Numbered from the stretch's first letter, positions 25,251-34,482 are shown. The stretch: DNA of 64,000 bases from Collinsella sp. (GCA_031295385.1 JAUMOL010000017.1:1-64000); one strand, 5' to 3'. The notes: generated by a model from the sequence alone, not told the origin. Made by a program: numbers and translations.

Positions 25251-27578
25251 TTAAGCGGAAACTGCGGCGGAAGCAGTGTTGGTCTCGTCCTCGTCGGTCC
25301 ATGCATGCTTGGGCATGGGACGGAAGATCTGGAAGAGCATCGCAACCAGCAGCACGATGGCCACAATCGTCCAGATACCAAACTGTCCAAGAACAAGCAA
25401 GTTGTAGAACTGGTTGATGAACAGGCCGATCACCCAAGCGAAGGCGCACTCGTAACCGATGGCGATCGCAGTCCACTTGCCGGAATCCATCTGGTTGCGG
25501 ATGGTGCCAATGGCGGCAAAGCACGGAGCGCACAGCAGGTTGAAGGCTCCGAAGGCAACGCAAGCGCCCATGGTGGGGAACATGCCGGCAAACGCGGTCC
25601 ACAGGCTCGGGTCGGTCTCGCCCGCGTCGGCGACGGACAGCAGCGAGCCGGCGGTGGCAACGACGTTCTCCTTGGCGACGAGGCCAGAGACAGTCAGCGC
25701 GGTGGCCTGCCAGGTGCTAAAGCCGAGCGGGGCGAAGATCCAAGCGACCAGGTTGCCCAGCATGGCAAGCACGGAGTAGTCCATAAACTCCTCGGGGATG
25801 CCGTCCATCGCAGGCAGGAAGCCAAAGGAACCGTTATAGCTACCAAAGTTGGAGAGGAACCAAACGACGACGGTGGACGCAAAGATGACCGTGCCGGCCT
25901 TCTTGATAAAGGCCCAGCAGCGCTCCCACACGTGCAGCGCCCAGGAACGGATCGCCGGGAAGTGGTAGGCAGGAAGCTCCATGACAAACGGGGTCGGACG
26001 GCCGGCGAAGAGCTTGGTCTTCTTGAGCATGAGGCCCGAGGCGATGACGGCAAAGACGCCCAGGAAGTAGAAAAGCGGGCTGATCCACGCGGCGGTGGTG
26101 GAAGAATCGCCAATGATGGAGCCCATGAGCAGGGCGATGATCGGCAGCTTGGCGCCGCAGGGGATGAACGTGGTGGTCATGACCGTCATGCGGCGGTCCT
26201 TCTCGTTCTCGATGGTCTTGGTGGCCATGACGCCGGGGACGCCGCAGCCTGAGGACACGAGCATGGGGATGAACGACTTACCGGACAGGCCAAAGCGGCG
26301 AAACACGCGGTCCATGATAAAGGCGACGCGGGCCATGTAGCCGCAGTCCTCCAGGAAGGACAGCATCACGAACAGCAGGAACATCTGCGGCACAAAGCCG
26401 AAGATGGCGCCCAGGCCGCCAACGATACCGTCGCAGACCAGCGAATCGACCAGGCCACCGTCCTCGGTGCCACCCGCCACGAGGGCGTCGTGCACCATGG
26501 TGGTGATACCCGGGACATAGGGGCCGTACTGTGCCGGGTCGACCGAGTCGGCGTCGTCACCCGCGGCCTCGACAGCCTCATCGTAAGCATCGCGGCCCTG
26601 ACCGAGCACATACCAACCGTCGGTGCCAAAGAGCTGATCGTTGGTGAAGTCGGTCACCGTTCCGCCCAGGGTGGAAACGGCGATGTAGTACACGCAGAAC
26701 ATGATGACCACAAAGATCGGCAGGCCCAGGATACGGTTGGTAACCACACGGTCGATCTTCTCGGAGGTGCTCATCTTGGCCGGGGCCTTGGTGAGGCACT
26801 CGTCGATGATGTGTGCGATCACGCCGTAGCGCTCACCGGTGATGATGGACTCGGCGTCATCGTCGCAGTCCTGCTCGCACTGAGCGACCAGCTCTTCGAC
26901 GCGAGCGGCCTTCTCCTTGGTGAGGTTGATGAGCTTGCAGGCGTCCGCATCACGCTCGAACAGCTTGACGGCGTAATAGCGGCGCTTGTTAGCGGGAACG
27001 CTCGCAGGCAGATTGTTTTCGATGTGGTCAAGAACGTCCTCGATGGAGGAATCGAACTTGTGCTCCGGCACCTGGCCCTTGGAAGCAGCAGACTTCTTGA
27101 CCTGCTCGAACAGCTCCTTGATACCCTTGTTCTTAAGAGCCGAGATCATCATGACCGGGCAGCCGAGCTTCTTGGACAGTTTGGCGGTGTCGATCTTGTC
27201 ACCGTTCTTCTCGACCAAGTCGGCCATGTTGAGGGCAACGACCACAGGCAGGCCGGTCTCGATGACCTGAAGCGCCAGGTACAGGTTGCGCTCGAGGTTG
27301 GTGGCGTCGACCACCTGGACGACCACATCGGGCTCGCCGCTCATGAGATAGTCGCGCGAGCACTGCTCCTCGGGGCTGTAGGGGGAAAGCGAGTAGATGC
27401 CGGGGAGGTCCGTGATGGTAACGTTCTTGTCGCTTAGGAGCTTGGCCTCCTTTTTCTCAACCGTGACGCCGGGCCAGTTGCCAACGTAGCCGTTGGCACC
27501 CGTGATCAGGTTGAAAAGCGTGGTCTTGCCGCAGTTGGGGTTACCCGCCAGCGCGACATGGATCTGAGAATCCGCCAT
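25251..27578 (-). CDS. feoB: Ferrous iron transporter FeoB
   Basis: A 775-residue membrane GTPase importing Fe2+. The N-terminal G domain has GNPNCGKTTLFN (G1), DLPGIYSLSPYSPEE (G3) and NMAD (G4), with a helical regulatory domain after it; the C-terminal membrane part carries two Gate regions with the conserved cysteines in SSGCGVPGVMATKT and LCAPCFAAIGTIRNQ. Length is typical. It is preceded by two small FeoA-type genes on the same strand and followed by the Cys-rich partner. Confidence 0.97.
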   Translation of the reverse strand: MADSQIHVALAGNPNCGKTTLFNLITGANGYVGNWPGVTVEKKEAKLLSDKNVTITDLPGIYSLSPYSPEEQCSRDYLMSGEPDVVVQVVDATNLERNLYLALQVIETGLPVVVALNMADLVEKNGDKIDTAKLSKKLGCPVMMISALKNKGIKELFEQVKKSAASKGQVPEHKFDSSIEDVLDHIENNLPASVPANKRRYYAVKLFERDADACKLINLTKEKAARVEELVAQCEQDCDDDAESIITGERYGVIAHIIDECLTKAPAKMSTSEKIDRVVTNRILGLPIFVVIMFCVYYIAVSTLGGTVTDFTNDQLFGTDGWYVLGQGRDAYDEAVEAAGDDADSVDPAQYGPYVPGITTMVHDALVAGGTEDGGLVDSLVCDGIVGGLGAIFGFVPQMFLLFVMLSFLEDCGYMARVAFIMDRVFRRFGLSGKSFIPMLVSSGCGVPGVMATKTIENEKDRRMTVMTTTFIPCGAKLPIIALLMGSIIGDSSTTAAWISPLFYFLGVFAVIASGLMLKKTKLFAGRPTPFVMELPAYHFPAIRSWALHVWERCWAFIKKAGTVIFASTVVVWFLSNFGSYNGSFGFLPAMDGIPEEFMDYSVLAMLGNLVAWIFAPLGFSTWQATALTVSGLVAKENVVATAGSLLSVADAGETDPSLWTAFAGMFPTMGACVAFGAFNLLCAPCFAAIGTIRNQMDSGKWTAIAIGYECAFAWVIGLFINQFYNLLVLGQFGIWTIVAIVLLVAMLFQIFRPMPKHAWTDEDETNTASAAVSA

Positions 27579-27652
27579 TCAATCCTTCTTCCTTGTGTGC
27601 CCGCGCTGCTTTCTCCGCACGGGCTGGATAATGTGGTTCAAAAATGCTGCAT

Positions 27653-27672
27653 TAAGTTAGAAATACCTAACT
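27653..27672. promoter_or_regulatory. Dyad between feoA and feoB
   Basis: AAGTTAG and CTAACTT arms separated by six bases in the gap upstream of feoB. Inverted TTAG/CTAA elements are a feature of DtxR-family iron boxes, but the spacing differs from the standard 19-bp box, so this is a weak candidate. A small hairpin in the feo mRNA is the alternative. Confidence 0.35.
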
Positions 27673-27701
27673 TTATCTGCAGAAATATACGCCGCGAGCC
27701 C

Positions 27702-27923
27702 TTACTGGACCTCGACGACGGCGGCCTCCTCCTTGCGGATGGAAAGCTCGTAGCCGCGCACGTTGATCTCGACCGGATCACCGAGCGGTGCAACCTTAAC
27801 GACCTTGAACGAAGTGCCCTTGATGAGCCCCAGGTCCATAAGGTGGCGGCGAAGCGCACCCTCACCGTGAAGCTTGACGATGGTGGAGCTCTCGCCCACC
27901 TTAACGTCACCCAACGTCTTCAT
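27702..27923 (-). CDS. feoA: FeoA-domain protein
   Basis: Seventy-three residues with the SH3-like FeoA fold: GESSTIVKLHGEGALRRHLMDLGLIKGTSFKVVKVAPLGDP followed by VEINVRGYELSIRKEEA. FeoA binds and tunes FeoB at the cytoplasmic face. Middle member of the feoA-feoA-feoB run, 39 bp after the other feoA-like gene. Confidence 0.95.
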   Translation of the reverse strand: MKTLGDVKVGESSTIVKLHGEGALRRHLMDLGLIKGTSFKVVKVAPLGDPVEINVRGYELSIRKEEAAVVEVQ

Positions 27924-27962
27924 CCTCTTGTCCCCCTTTCGGTTTTTATGAAATGCTGCAGA

Positions 27963-28205
27963 CTAGCCGACGGTCATGATGTGCATGGCAACCTTGGAAT
28001 CGATGCCAAAGCGTGCGCCCAGCACCGTGACGATGATATTGGCACCACTCGAGCTCACCACGTGGATTTCGTTGCCCTCGACAAAGCCGAGGTCCTTGAG
28101 GTGGTGTTTCATGTCCTCATTGCCCTTTACACGAGACACGCGCACGGTTTCGCCCGCTTTTACCATCGAAAGCGGCATGGCCGGCATCTGCGGTCCGCAA
28201 GACAT
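27963..28205 (-). CDS. feoA: Second FeoA-domain protein
   Basis: Eighty residues: a short Met/Pro leader (MSCGPQMPAMPLSMVKAGE) then a FeoA core (RVSRVKGNEDMKHHLKDLGFVEGNEIHVVSSSGANIIVTVLGARFGID). First gene of the feo unit. Two different FeoA proteins with one FeoB is common in anaerobic Firmicutes and Coriobacteria; the second may have a separate modulatory role. Confidence 0.93.
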   Translation of the reverse strand: MSCGPQMPAMPLSMVKAGETVRVSRVKGNEDMKHHLKDLGFVEGNEIHVVSSSGANIIVTVLGARFGIDSKVAMHIMTVG

Positions 28206-28247
28206 GAGTTGCTCCTAACGTCAGTTCGTCCTCAACATCGACGCGAT

Positions 28248-28301
28248 AAAAGTTAACCACGTCTATGTTCGCTTTAGTAAACTAGCACGTGGTTAACTTT
28301 T
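28248..28301. promoter_or_regulatory. Operator-like inverted repeat upstream of the feo genes
   Basis: Perfect 15-bp arms 28248-28262 and 28287-28301, each containing GTTAAC, flank a 24-bp A/T-rich spacer that could hold the promoter. It is 43-96 bp upstream of the first feo start. Position suggests an iron-responsive regulator; the sequence is not a textbook Fur or DtxR box. Confidence 0.5.
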
Positions 28302-28393
28302 TTGAAAGGGTCCTGTTCAGTTTTTCGAAAAAGTTTCCTATACGAAACAAAAAGGCGCGGCAAAGAGCTGTCCTTTGCCGCGCCCCGTCATGC

Positions 28394-28642
28394 TTAAAGC
28401 GAGAGGTTTCTAATCGACGTAACGCACGAGGCCTCATCCACGCCCGAAACGCGGAACACGATGTCCTCGCCACATTCGCCACAGAGTGCCATGAGCCCTA
28501 TAACGTCGCGGCCATCGACATGACGATTGCCAATCGAAACCGACACGTCACTACGATGCTTGGCGATAATGTCATAAAGCAGCGCAACCGGGCGGGCATG
28601 CAATCCCAACGGATCTTTAATCGTCTTCGTAAATTCGACCAT
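28394..28642 (-). CDS. HPr-like phosphocarrier with Asp at position 46
   Basis: Eighty-two residues, matching HPr of the phosphotransferase system in length. GLHARPVALLYD places His at residue 15, the site phosphorylated by enzyme I. The region around the regulatory site reads HVDGRDVIGLMALCGECGED; canonical numbering puts Asp at position 46, where Gram-positive HPr has the Ser phosphorylated by HPr kinase. The start at 28642 follows GGGAGG; a longer frame to 28687 is not family-like. No other pts gene is near. It may be a permanently Ser46-phosphate-like HPr or act outside sugar transport. Confidence 0.88.
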   Translation of the reverse strand: MVEFTKTIKDPLGLHARPVALLYDIIAKHRSDVSVSIGNRHVDGRDVIGLMALCGECGEDIVFRVSGVDEASCVTSIRNLSL

Positions 28643-28739
28643 GTCCCCTCCCACGACATCGCACATTCGGCCGGCAAACCCAGCCACGTGGTAGCTATTG
28701 TAGCGTTAGATGCTTGTCGGGAGCTCCTCTGAGCACCTC

Positions 28740-28959
28740 GTGGGCAAAAAGTGGCAAATATGAGTACTGCCACCAATTTAGTAGCAGCAAAATCGAGAGC
28801 AAATTGCTTACTTTAAGCGATTCGAAGAGGTTGAAAGCCGTCAAACGCCCTTTAAAGGGGGTTAGATAAATTGATTTTGAGTCCATTTTTACTCAGAACA
28901 GGCCGAAAAATATGACACCTCTTTTGCAACAGTACTCATATTTGGCATTTTTTGCCCAC
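28740..28959. mobile_element. MITE-like element with 30-bp inverted ends
   Basis: Arms 28740-28769 and 28930-28959 pair at 28 of 30 positions and enclose 160 bp of A/T-richer DNA. It fills most of the 421-bp gap between the HPr-like gene and the APC transporter. The frame at 28695-28886 inside it has no resemblance to any protein I know. Confidence 0.6.
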
Positions 28960-28988
28960 AGGGTCCAAAACCATGCTCCAAAACACAA

Positions 28989-29016
28989 AAGGAGGGGCCT
29001 CGTAAGGCCCCTCCTT
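28989..29016 (-). terminator. Intrinsic terminator of the APC transporter gene
   Basis: Perfect 12-bp arms 28989-29000 and 29005-29016 with TTTTGTG after it on the minus strand, 47 bp beyond the stop. Confidence 0.88.
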
Positions 29017-29063
29017 AGGAAAGGGAATCGATTTATTCCACAGCCGTAGATTAATCCTAGCCG

Positions 29064-30527
29064 CTACTCCATCATGTCGAGGACGGAGGGGCGAAGCTCG
29101 TTCTCAGCAGCCTCGGGATCGGTTTCGCGCAGGCGGTTGATGTAGCGGTTGTACCACATCACGGCAAGGCCCAGGAAGACAACCACGCCGCCGACGTTGT
29201 AGACCAGCGTCAGCCACAGCGGCTGATCGAGCGGAATGGTGCCGCAGATAAGCACGAAGCAGAAGACCACAAGCAGGAATGCAGCAATGACCAGGCCAAA
29301 GGTGCGCGAACCCATGCGGAAGCCACGGGGAGCAGCGTCGAAGTTCTTGCGCAACATAAAGTAGGCAAGCAGGATCAGCAGCGGCGGGAGCAGAGCGGTG
29401 GCAGCCGTCATGTTGGTGACGATCATGAGCAGGTCGTCGAGGTTACCGGAGCCCAGGGCCGGGATGATCAGGATGGGGACGACGATGGCGAACTGCAGCC
29501 AGGCAGCGCGGGCGGGAATGCCGTGCTCGTTGAGCTCGACGATCTTGCTACCAAAGACGCCCTTGGGGATCTCGGTGAAGAAGACCTTGATGGGAGCGGA
29601 GGTCCACATCATGAGGGAACCCAGCGTAGCGGCGAGAAGGATCAAGCCGATGACGCGCGTGGACACTTCCATAGGAATGCCAAAGTGGGCAAAGACAGCG
29701 CCGAACACGTCGAAGATGCCGGTGGAGATGGCAACGCTGCCCTCGGGGATGAACAGGTTAACCAGCAGCGAAGCGCCTGCATACAGAAGGCCGATGGTCA
29801 GGCCGGCGATAACGACGGTGCGCACGAAGGCCTTGACGCCACCCTTAAGGTCGTTAAGGAACACGCCGACAGACTCAGCGCCGCCAACGCCCTGGATGAT
29901 CCAGGCAAGCGTACCGAAGAAGCCCCACGCAGTTGCGAAGTTGCTCATGTCGGGAGCCATGTTAGCGGGAGTAGGAGCCGTAGCGAACTCAACGCCGCCA
30001 AAGGCAGCAGCCAGGGACAGCAGGATGAACACGGCGGTCAGGCCGAGAGCTGCGGTCGAACCGAAGGAGGAAATGGAGCCGATCCACTTAGCGCCCTTGG
30101 TCGAAACCCACGTGGCGATAGCAAAGACGACGATCTCGATAATGGTGATCCACAGCTGCGAAAGCTCGGCGTTGGCACCAAAGAACACGTAGCTCGCGTA
30201 GATGATGACGTTGGGCAGGACGGACGCAAAGAAGAACAGGTTAACGAACCAGTAGCTAAATGCCGTCAGGAACGCCCAGCGACCACCCATCGAGGTCTTA
30301 ACCCATGCGTACACGCCCGACTCGGAGTCCTTGTTGAGGCCGACGAACTCGGCGGTAACCAGGGTATAGGGGACAAAGTACAAAAGCGTGGCGAAGAAGA
30401 ACGACGGCGCAGCTGCCAAGCCGATGGCCGCGTTGTTGTTGATGATGTTCTTGATACCGAACACGGCGGCGACCGTCATGCCCAGCAGAGCGAACGAACC
30501 GATCGTTCCTCGTTTTTCAGAGCTCAT
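29064..30527 (-). CDS. APC-family amino acid transporter (GadC-like)
   Basis: A 487-residue inner membrane protein with twelve hydrophobic segments. FALLGMTVAAVFGIKNIINN near the N-terminus and WIIQGVGGAESVGVFLNDLKGG in the middle are like the glutamate:GABA antiporter branch of the APC superfamily. It exchanges or imports an amino acid or amine; the substrate cannot be read and no decarboxylase is adjacent. Start at 30527 is fixed by GGAGGGC 4-5 nt upstream. Single-gene unit. Confidence 0.88.
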   Translation of the reverse strand: MSSEKRGTIGSFALLGMTVAAVFGIKNIINNNAAIGLAAAPSFFFATLLYFVPYTLVTAEFVGLNKDSESGVYAWVKTSMGGRWAFLTAFSYWFVNLFFFASVLPNVIIYASYVFFGANAELSQLWITIIEIVVFAIATWVSTKGAKWIGSISSFGSTAALGLTAVFILLSLAAAFGGVEFATAPTPANMAPDMSNFATAWGFFGTLAWIIQGVGGAESVGVFLNDLKGGVKAFVRTVVIAGLTIGLLYAGASLLVNLFIPEGSVAISTGIFDVFGAVFAHFGIPMEVSTRVIGLILLAATLGSLMMWTSAPIKVFFTEIPKGVFGSKIVELNEHGIPARAAWLQFAIVVPILIIPALGSGNLDDLLMIVTNMTAATALLPPLLILLAYFMLRKNFDAAPRGFRMGSRTFGLVIAAFLLVVFCFVLICGTIPLDQPLWLTLVYNVGGVVVFLGLAVMWYNRYINRLRETDPEAAENELRPSVLDMME

Positions 30528-30680
30528 AAGCCCTCCCAATCATCTATTAAATGTCATCCAAAACCGTCCGAGCTGCAAGTGCAATCGCGGACGGCGCACC
30601 TGCTAAGGGGAATGGGGAAAAGGGAGTCAACAAAGCCATCCCCCTTAACGGCGCGAAGCAAACGTCCAAACGGACGAATA

Positions 30681-31136
30681 CTACTTGTTGGGGAAGGAAT
30701 AACCTTCGACCGTCACGTGCAGTACCACGACGCGGGGATCCGAAGCCTCGGCGATAACACGGTAAGCCTCGTCGATCTCAACGACGGCAACGCCGCCGGC
30801 GGGAATCGTCACGGTCTCCCCCGCCCCCTCAAAGCGCTCGCGATCATCGATATCGCTGTAAGCGCGGGTGCAGGTGAGGCCTGCCTTGGGGGCAACCTCG
30901 ACGGTCAGGTCGCCGTCGAGCGGAGCGAGCACGGCATGGTAGCGACGGTGACCGACCAGATCGGCGGTAGCCGCCTCGTGGGCGTTCACCCACCAATACA
31001 CCAGCGAGTCGCCGATGGAGTACGCCACATCGTGCTGCAGTTCAGAAACGCCGTCGAGCGCCTGTCCGGTACGCATCCACTTCTTGACGGACTTCATCTG
31101 AGCGTCGAAATCGGCGCGCGAGTTAAAGACATGCAT
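30681..31136 (-). CDS. ebgC: EbgC-like small beta-galactosidase subunit (YhcH/YjgK/YiaL family)
   Basis: A 151-residue cupin-like protein of the DUF386 family with the metal-type residues H and E in VGHRRYHAVLAPL and VVEIDEAYRVI. In E. coli EbgC is needed for full EbgA activity. It starts 3 nt after the ebgA stop, so the pair is cotranscribed and probably forms one enzyme. Confidence 0.92.
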   Translation of the reverse strand: MHVFNSRADFDAQMKSVKKWMRTGQALDGVSELQHDVAYSIGDSLVYWWVNAHEAATADLVGHRRYHAVLAPLDGDLTVEVAPKAGLTCTRAYSDIDDRERFEGAGETVTIPAGGVAVVEIDEAYRVIAEASDPRVVVLHVTVEGYSFPNK

Positions 31137-31139
31137 GGC

Positions 31140-34100
31140 TTATGCCTCCTTAATGGGTGCCAGCGCCTGAGCCAAATCGGCAGACGTCAGCGGTCGCAGG
31201 GACACCTCAAAGCTGAAGCTCTCAAAACGGGTGCGATAGGAATCGAGCACCTCGGAACCCCAAGAGTTCGAGCCAAGGCCGAGCAGCTGGTCGTTGATGT
31301 TAACCGTGACCGTGTCGCCCGGAACAAGGTCGTAGACGTGCTTGGCATTATCAATAGCCTCGCAGCTATAGGGCCATGCCGAGAACGAGAACGGGTTGGA
31401 AGCGGCGTCGCCCGGACGAGTCACCAGCACGCCATCACCGTGGCTAGAGCGCAGGGCAACCCAGCGGGTACCCTCGCGGTTGGCACAGTCCTGAGGCATA
31501 ACGTAGGGCGTGAACATGTCGTCGACCGTAGTGCGGTAATGACCGACCGGGTTGGCACGCAGCGAGTCCGGATAGTTCTCGCCCGGGCCGTGGCCATACC
31601 ACTCGACGGCACGATCGCAACCGGGAACCTCAAAGGAGATGCCGATGCGCGGGATAATGTCCGAATAGTCGCCGTAGGGCTCGCCGGAAACCTTGAGGTC
31701 GACGCGACCGCTCGGAAGCACGGTGTAGACAAGCTCGACGCGCATGCCGAACGCGCGGACGGGAGGAGCAATACGCTGGCTCACGGTAACGACGACCGCA
31801 TTGCCGTCCTGCTTCCAAAAAACCTTGCGGGTGGACGTCTGCATTACATCAATGAAGTTGTCCTTCCACAGGGAGTCGTACTCCTGGGCGTGGTTGTCGA
31901 CGAGCGGATGCCAAAAACCAACCTGGGGACCAGAGGCCATGACGTCACGGCCGGATGCCTTCCACTCGCTCACGGTGCCGTTTACCTTGCTGAAGGTCAG
32001 CTCGCCGTTGAGGGAGTGAATGCGAATCTCCTGCTCGGTCTCCTCGACCGTAAGCTCAGGACGAGTGGGAGCCGCAATGGCCGGCGCCGGATGGTTTGCG
32101 ATGGCAAACTGGTTTGCGCCCAGTTGGAACATCGGCTCGCACCAGACGTGAGCGGCCATGGTGTAGGCGCGCACAGTCAGCAGGGTCTCGCCTACCGCGG
32201 CCTCGCGAATCACCAGCGGAAGCTGGACGGACTCGCCGGGGGCAACCGCACCGGGCATGAGCGTCTTGCGGCAGACCACGTCGCCGTCCACCAGGGTCTC
32301 CGCCGACAGGCAGACATCCTCGAGGGTGGTAAACCAGCGCTTGTTGGTGACAGTCAGCTCGCCCGCCTCGGCGTCATAAGCCATGCGAACCGGGCAGATG
32401 ACCTGGCCGTACTCGGTAAGGCCCGGGCTCGGCTGCTGCCAGGGAAACACCATGCCATCGATGCAGAAGTTGCTGTTGTTGGGGTAATCGCCGTTGTCGC
32501 CGCCATACATATCGTAGGCAATGCCGTCCTCGGTCACAGCAGCCAGACCGTGGTCGCACCATTCCCAGATAAACTGGCCTTGGATGCAATCCCAGCGATC
32601 GAAGACCTCCTGATACTCGGACAGGCCTCCGGGGCCGTTGCCCATGGAGTGACCGTACTCGCAGTTGATGCGCGGCTTGGGGAACGGATGCTCACCAAAG
32701 TCGTTCATCTGCGACACGCGGGAGTACATGGTGGAGATAACGTCGACGGTATCGGCGTTGCGATCCTCCTCGTAATGGACCGGACGACCATCGAGCTCGT
32801 GAGCCTTGGCGTACATCGCGCGGATGTTGCAGCCATAGCCGCTCTCGTTGCCCATCGACCACATAATGATGCAGGCGTGATTGCGCTCCTGCATCACCAG
32901 GCGCTCAATGCGGTCGACGTAGGCCGGCTCCCATGCCGGGTCGTCGGTGACCAGGGCGATATTGCCGATATTCTCGAAGCCGTGGCTCTCCATATCGGTC
33001 TCGGCGACCAGCATGATGCCATACTCGTCGCACAGCTCGTAAAAGCGCGGGTCGTTGGCGTAGTGGGACGTGCGCACCGCGTTGATGTTGTGCTGCTTCA
33101 TGAGCTCCAGGTCGCGGCGCATGCGATCGAGGCCCACGGCGCGGCCCTTGTGATCGTCGTGATCGTGGCGGTTGACGCCATGCATCTTAAAGTAAGTGCC
33201 GTTGAGGTAGATATGATTGCCCTCGACCGTCACCTCGGCAAGACCCTGGCGATGCGGGACGTACTCGCTCACCTTGTCGCCGTCGTAGACCTCAAACGTA
33301 AGGTCGTAGAGGAAGGGGTCCTCGGGATTCCAGAAGTGGGCATCGGTCACGCTGCACTCGGCATGGCCGTCGACGCACTCACCCGTAGCCACCACGTTCT
33401 CGCCATCGCTGAGCGTAAACACAACGCGGGTAGCGCCCTCGGCCACCGTATCGAGCGTAATCAGAGCGGTATCGCCCTCGCGGTGCGTACGGAACCTAAA
33501 GTCGACCAGGTGCGCGGCGGGACGCTGCACAAGGTACACATCGCGGAAAATGCCCGAGGCCCACCACATATCCTGGTCCTCGATATAGCTGCCATCGCTG
33601 TACTGCAGGACCTTGACCGCAAACAGGTTGTCGCCCTCGACAAGCGCGTCGGTCACGTCGAACTCGGCAGACAGGCGCGAACCCTTGGTCATGCCGATAA
33701 ACTGACCGTTGACGTACAGCTCGCCATAGCTCTCGATGCCGTCGAAGCGAATGATCTCGCGAGCGCCGGCAGGAACGGCGGGAAGGTTGACGATGCGCTG
33801 GTAGACGCCCGTGGGGTCGTCGGAGGGAACGAACGGCTGATCAACCGGGAACGGGAAACCCTCGTCGGTGTAGGCAAGGTTGCCATAGCCGTCCACCTGC
33901 CACAGGTGCGGAACCTCCACGTGATCCCACTCGGGCTTGTACGTGGAGAGTTCCTCGTTGGAGACGGCAGCGGGGCCCTCAAAGAGGCGGAACTGCCACG
34001 AGCCGGACAGCTGGACAAACCCGCGCGACAGCTCGCGGCTGTACGTTGCAGCGAGATCGGCGGTCTCATAACCCATAAAGTACGCATGGGGTGCCAGGCG

Positions 34101-34148
34101 GTTCCTATGGGTGAGCGCTTGGTTTTCCCAATCGTTAATGGTGTCCAT
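31140..34148 (-). CDS. ebgA: Evolved-type beta-galactosidase, large subunit (GH2)
   Basis: A 1002-residue glycoside hydrolase family 2 enzyme hydrolysing lactose or other beta-galactosides in the cytoplasm. The jelly-roll start (PHLWQVDGYGNLAYTDEGFPF), the immunoglobulin-like domain, and the TIM barrel (MHGVNRHDHDDHKGRAVGLD) are all seen. Acid/base Glu is in IMWSMGNESGYG and the nucleophile Glu in INCEYGHSMGNGPGG; the C-terminal small-chain domain ends LRPLTSADLAQAL. Length is near E. coli EbgA. The long plus-strand frame opposite it (29523-34172) is a shadow. Two LacI-type operators upstream and a divergent LacI gene imply galactoside induction. Confidence 0.96.
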   Translation of the reverse strand: MDTINDWENQALTHRNRLAPHAYFMGYETADLAATYSRELSRGFVQLSGSWQFRLFEGPAAVSNEELSTYKPEWDHVEVPHLWQVDGYGNLAYTDEGFPFPVDQPFVPSDDPTGVYQRIVNLPAVPAGAREIIRFDGIESYGELYVNGQFIGMTKGSRLSAEFDVTDALVEGDNLFAVKVLQYSDGSYIEDQDMWWASGIFRDVYLVQRPAAHLVDFRFRTHREGDTALITLDTVAEGATRVVFTLSDGENVVATGECVDGHAECSVTDAHFWNPEDPFLYDLTFEVYDGDKVSEYVPHRQGLAEVTVEGNHIYLNGTYFKMHGVNRHDHDDHKGRAVGLDRMRRDLELMKQHNINAVRTSHYANDPRFYELCDEYGIMLVAETDMESHGFENIGNIALVTDDPAWEPAYVDRIERLVMQERNHACIIMWSMGNESGYGCNIRAMYAKAHELDGRPVHYEEDRNADTVDVISTMYSRVSQMNDFGEHPFPKPRINCEYGHSMGNGPGGLSEYQEVFDRWDCIQGQFIWEWCDHGLAAVTEDGIAYDMYGGDNGDYPNNSNFCIDGMVFPWQQPSPGLTEYGQVICPVRMAYDAEAGELTVTNKRWFTTLEDVCLSAETLVDGDVVCRKTLMPGAVAPGESVQLPLVIREAAVGETLLTVRAYTMAAHVWCEPMFQLGANQFAIANHPAPAIAAPTRPELTVEETEQEIRIHSLNGELTFSKVNGTVSEWKASGRDVMASGPQVGFWHPLVDNHAQEYDSLWKDNFIDVMQTSTRKVFWKQDGNAVVVTVSQRIAPPVRAFGMRVELVYTVLPSGRVDLKVSGEPYGDYSDIIPRIGISFEVPGCDRAVEWYGHGPGENYPDSLRANPVGHYRTTVDDMFTPYVMPQDCANREGTRWVALRSSHGDGVLVTRPGDAASNPFSFSAWPYSCEAIDNAKHVYDLVPGDTVTVNINDQLLGLGSNSWGSEVLDSYRTRFESFSFEVSLRPLTSADLAQALAPIKEA

Positions 34149-34180
34149 GGTGATGCTCCTTCGTCATCGTAGTGATTCTT

Positions 34181-34246
34181 GTGCAACCGGTTGTCCGCTG
34201 AACGGTCGATTTGGTCGGATTAACGGTGCAACCGGTTGTACAACCG
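34181..34246. promoter_or_regulatory. Paired LacI-type operators between ebgA and its regulator
   Basis: GTGCAACCGGTTGT occurs twice (34181-34194 and 34226-34239), each around the perfect palindrome CAACCGGTTG, with centres 45 bp apart. A further palindrome GGTTGTACAACC overlaps the second copy (34235-34246). CCGG-centred palindromes of this kind are bound by LacI-family repressors, and a divergent LacI gene starts at 34483. The rest of the 334-bp gap shows nothing more I can name. Confidence 0.75.
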
Positions 34247-34482
34247 CGACACTTATGTCACCCTGAGTATCGAAACTCAGCGCAAGACATCGTTCTCAAG
34301 CTCGTAGGCAACCGCCACGCCCGCTGATATCTCACCCATACGAGACGTATTCGATTGCGGCTTGGTTGCAAAACGACACCGGTCACCGGATATCATGAAC
34401 GCTGTTCAGGCGCACTATAGTAAGCTGTATCCGCACCAGCCCGTATCAGCGACAACATCGACCGCATTCTCCAGGAGACGCC

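Noticed and set aside
28695..28886. 63-codon minus-strand frame between the HPr-like gene and the APC gene
   Set aside because: Lies across one end of the MITE-like element and has no recognisable features.
29523..34172. Very long plus-strand open frame (1549 codons) opposite ebgA and the APC transporter
   Set aside because: It is a GC-rich shadow of ebgA; composition is repetitive His/Val/Asp/Gly without domains, and ebgA on the other strand is unmistakable.
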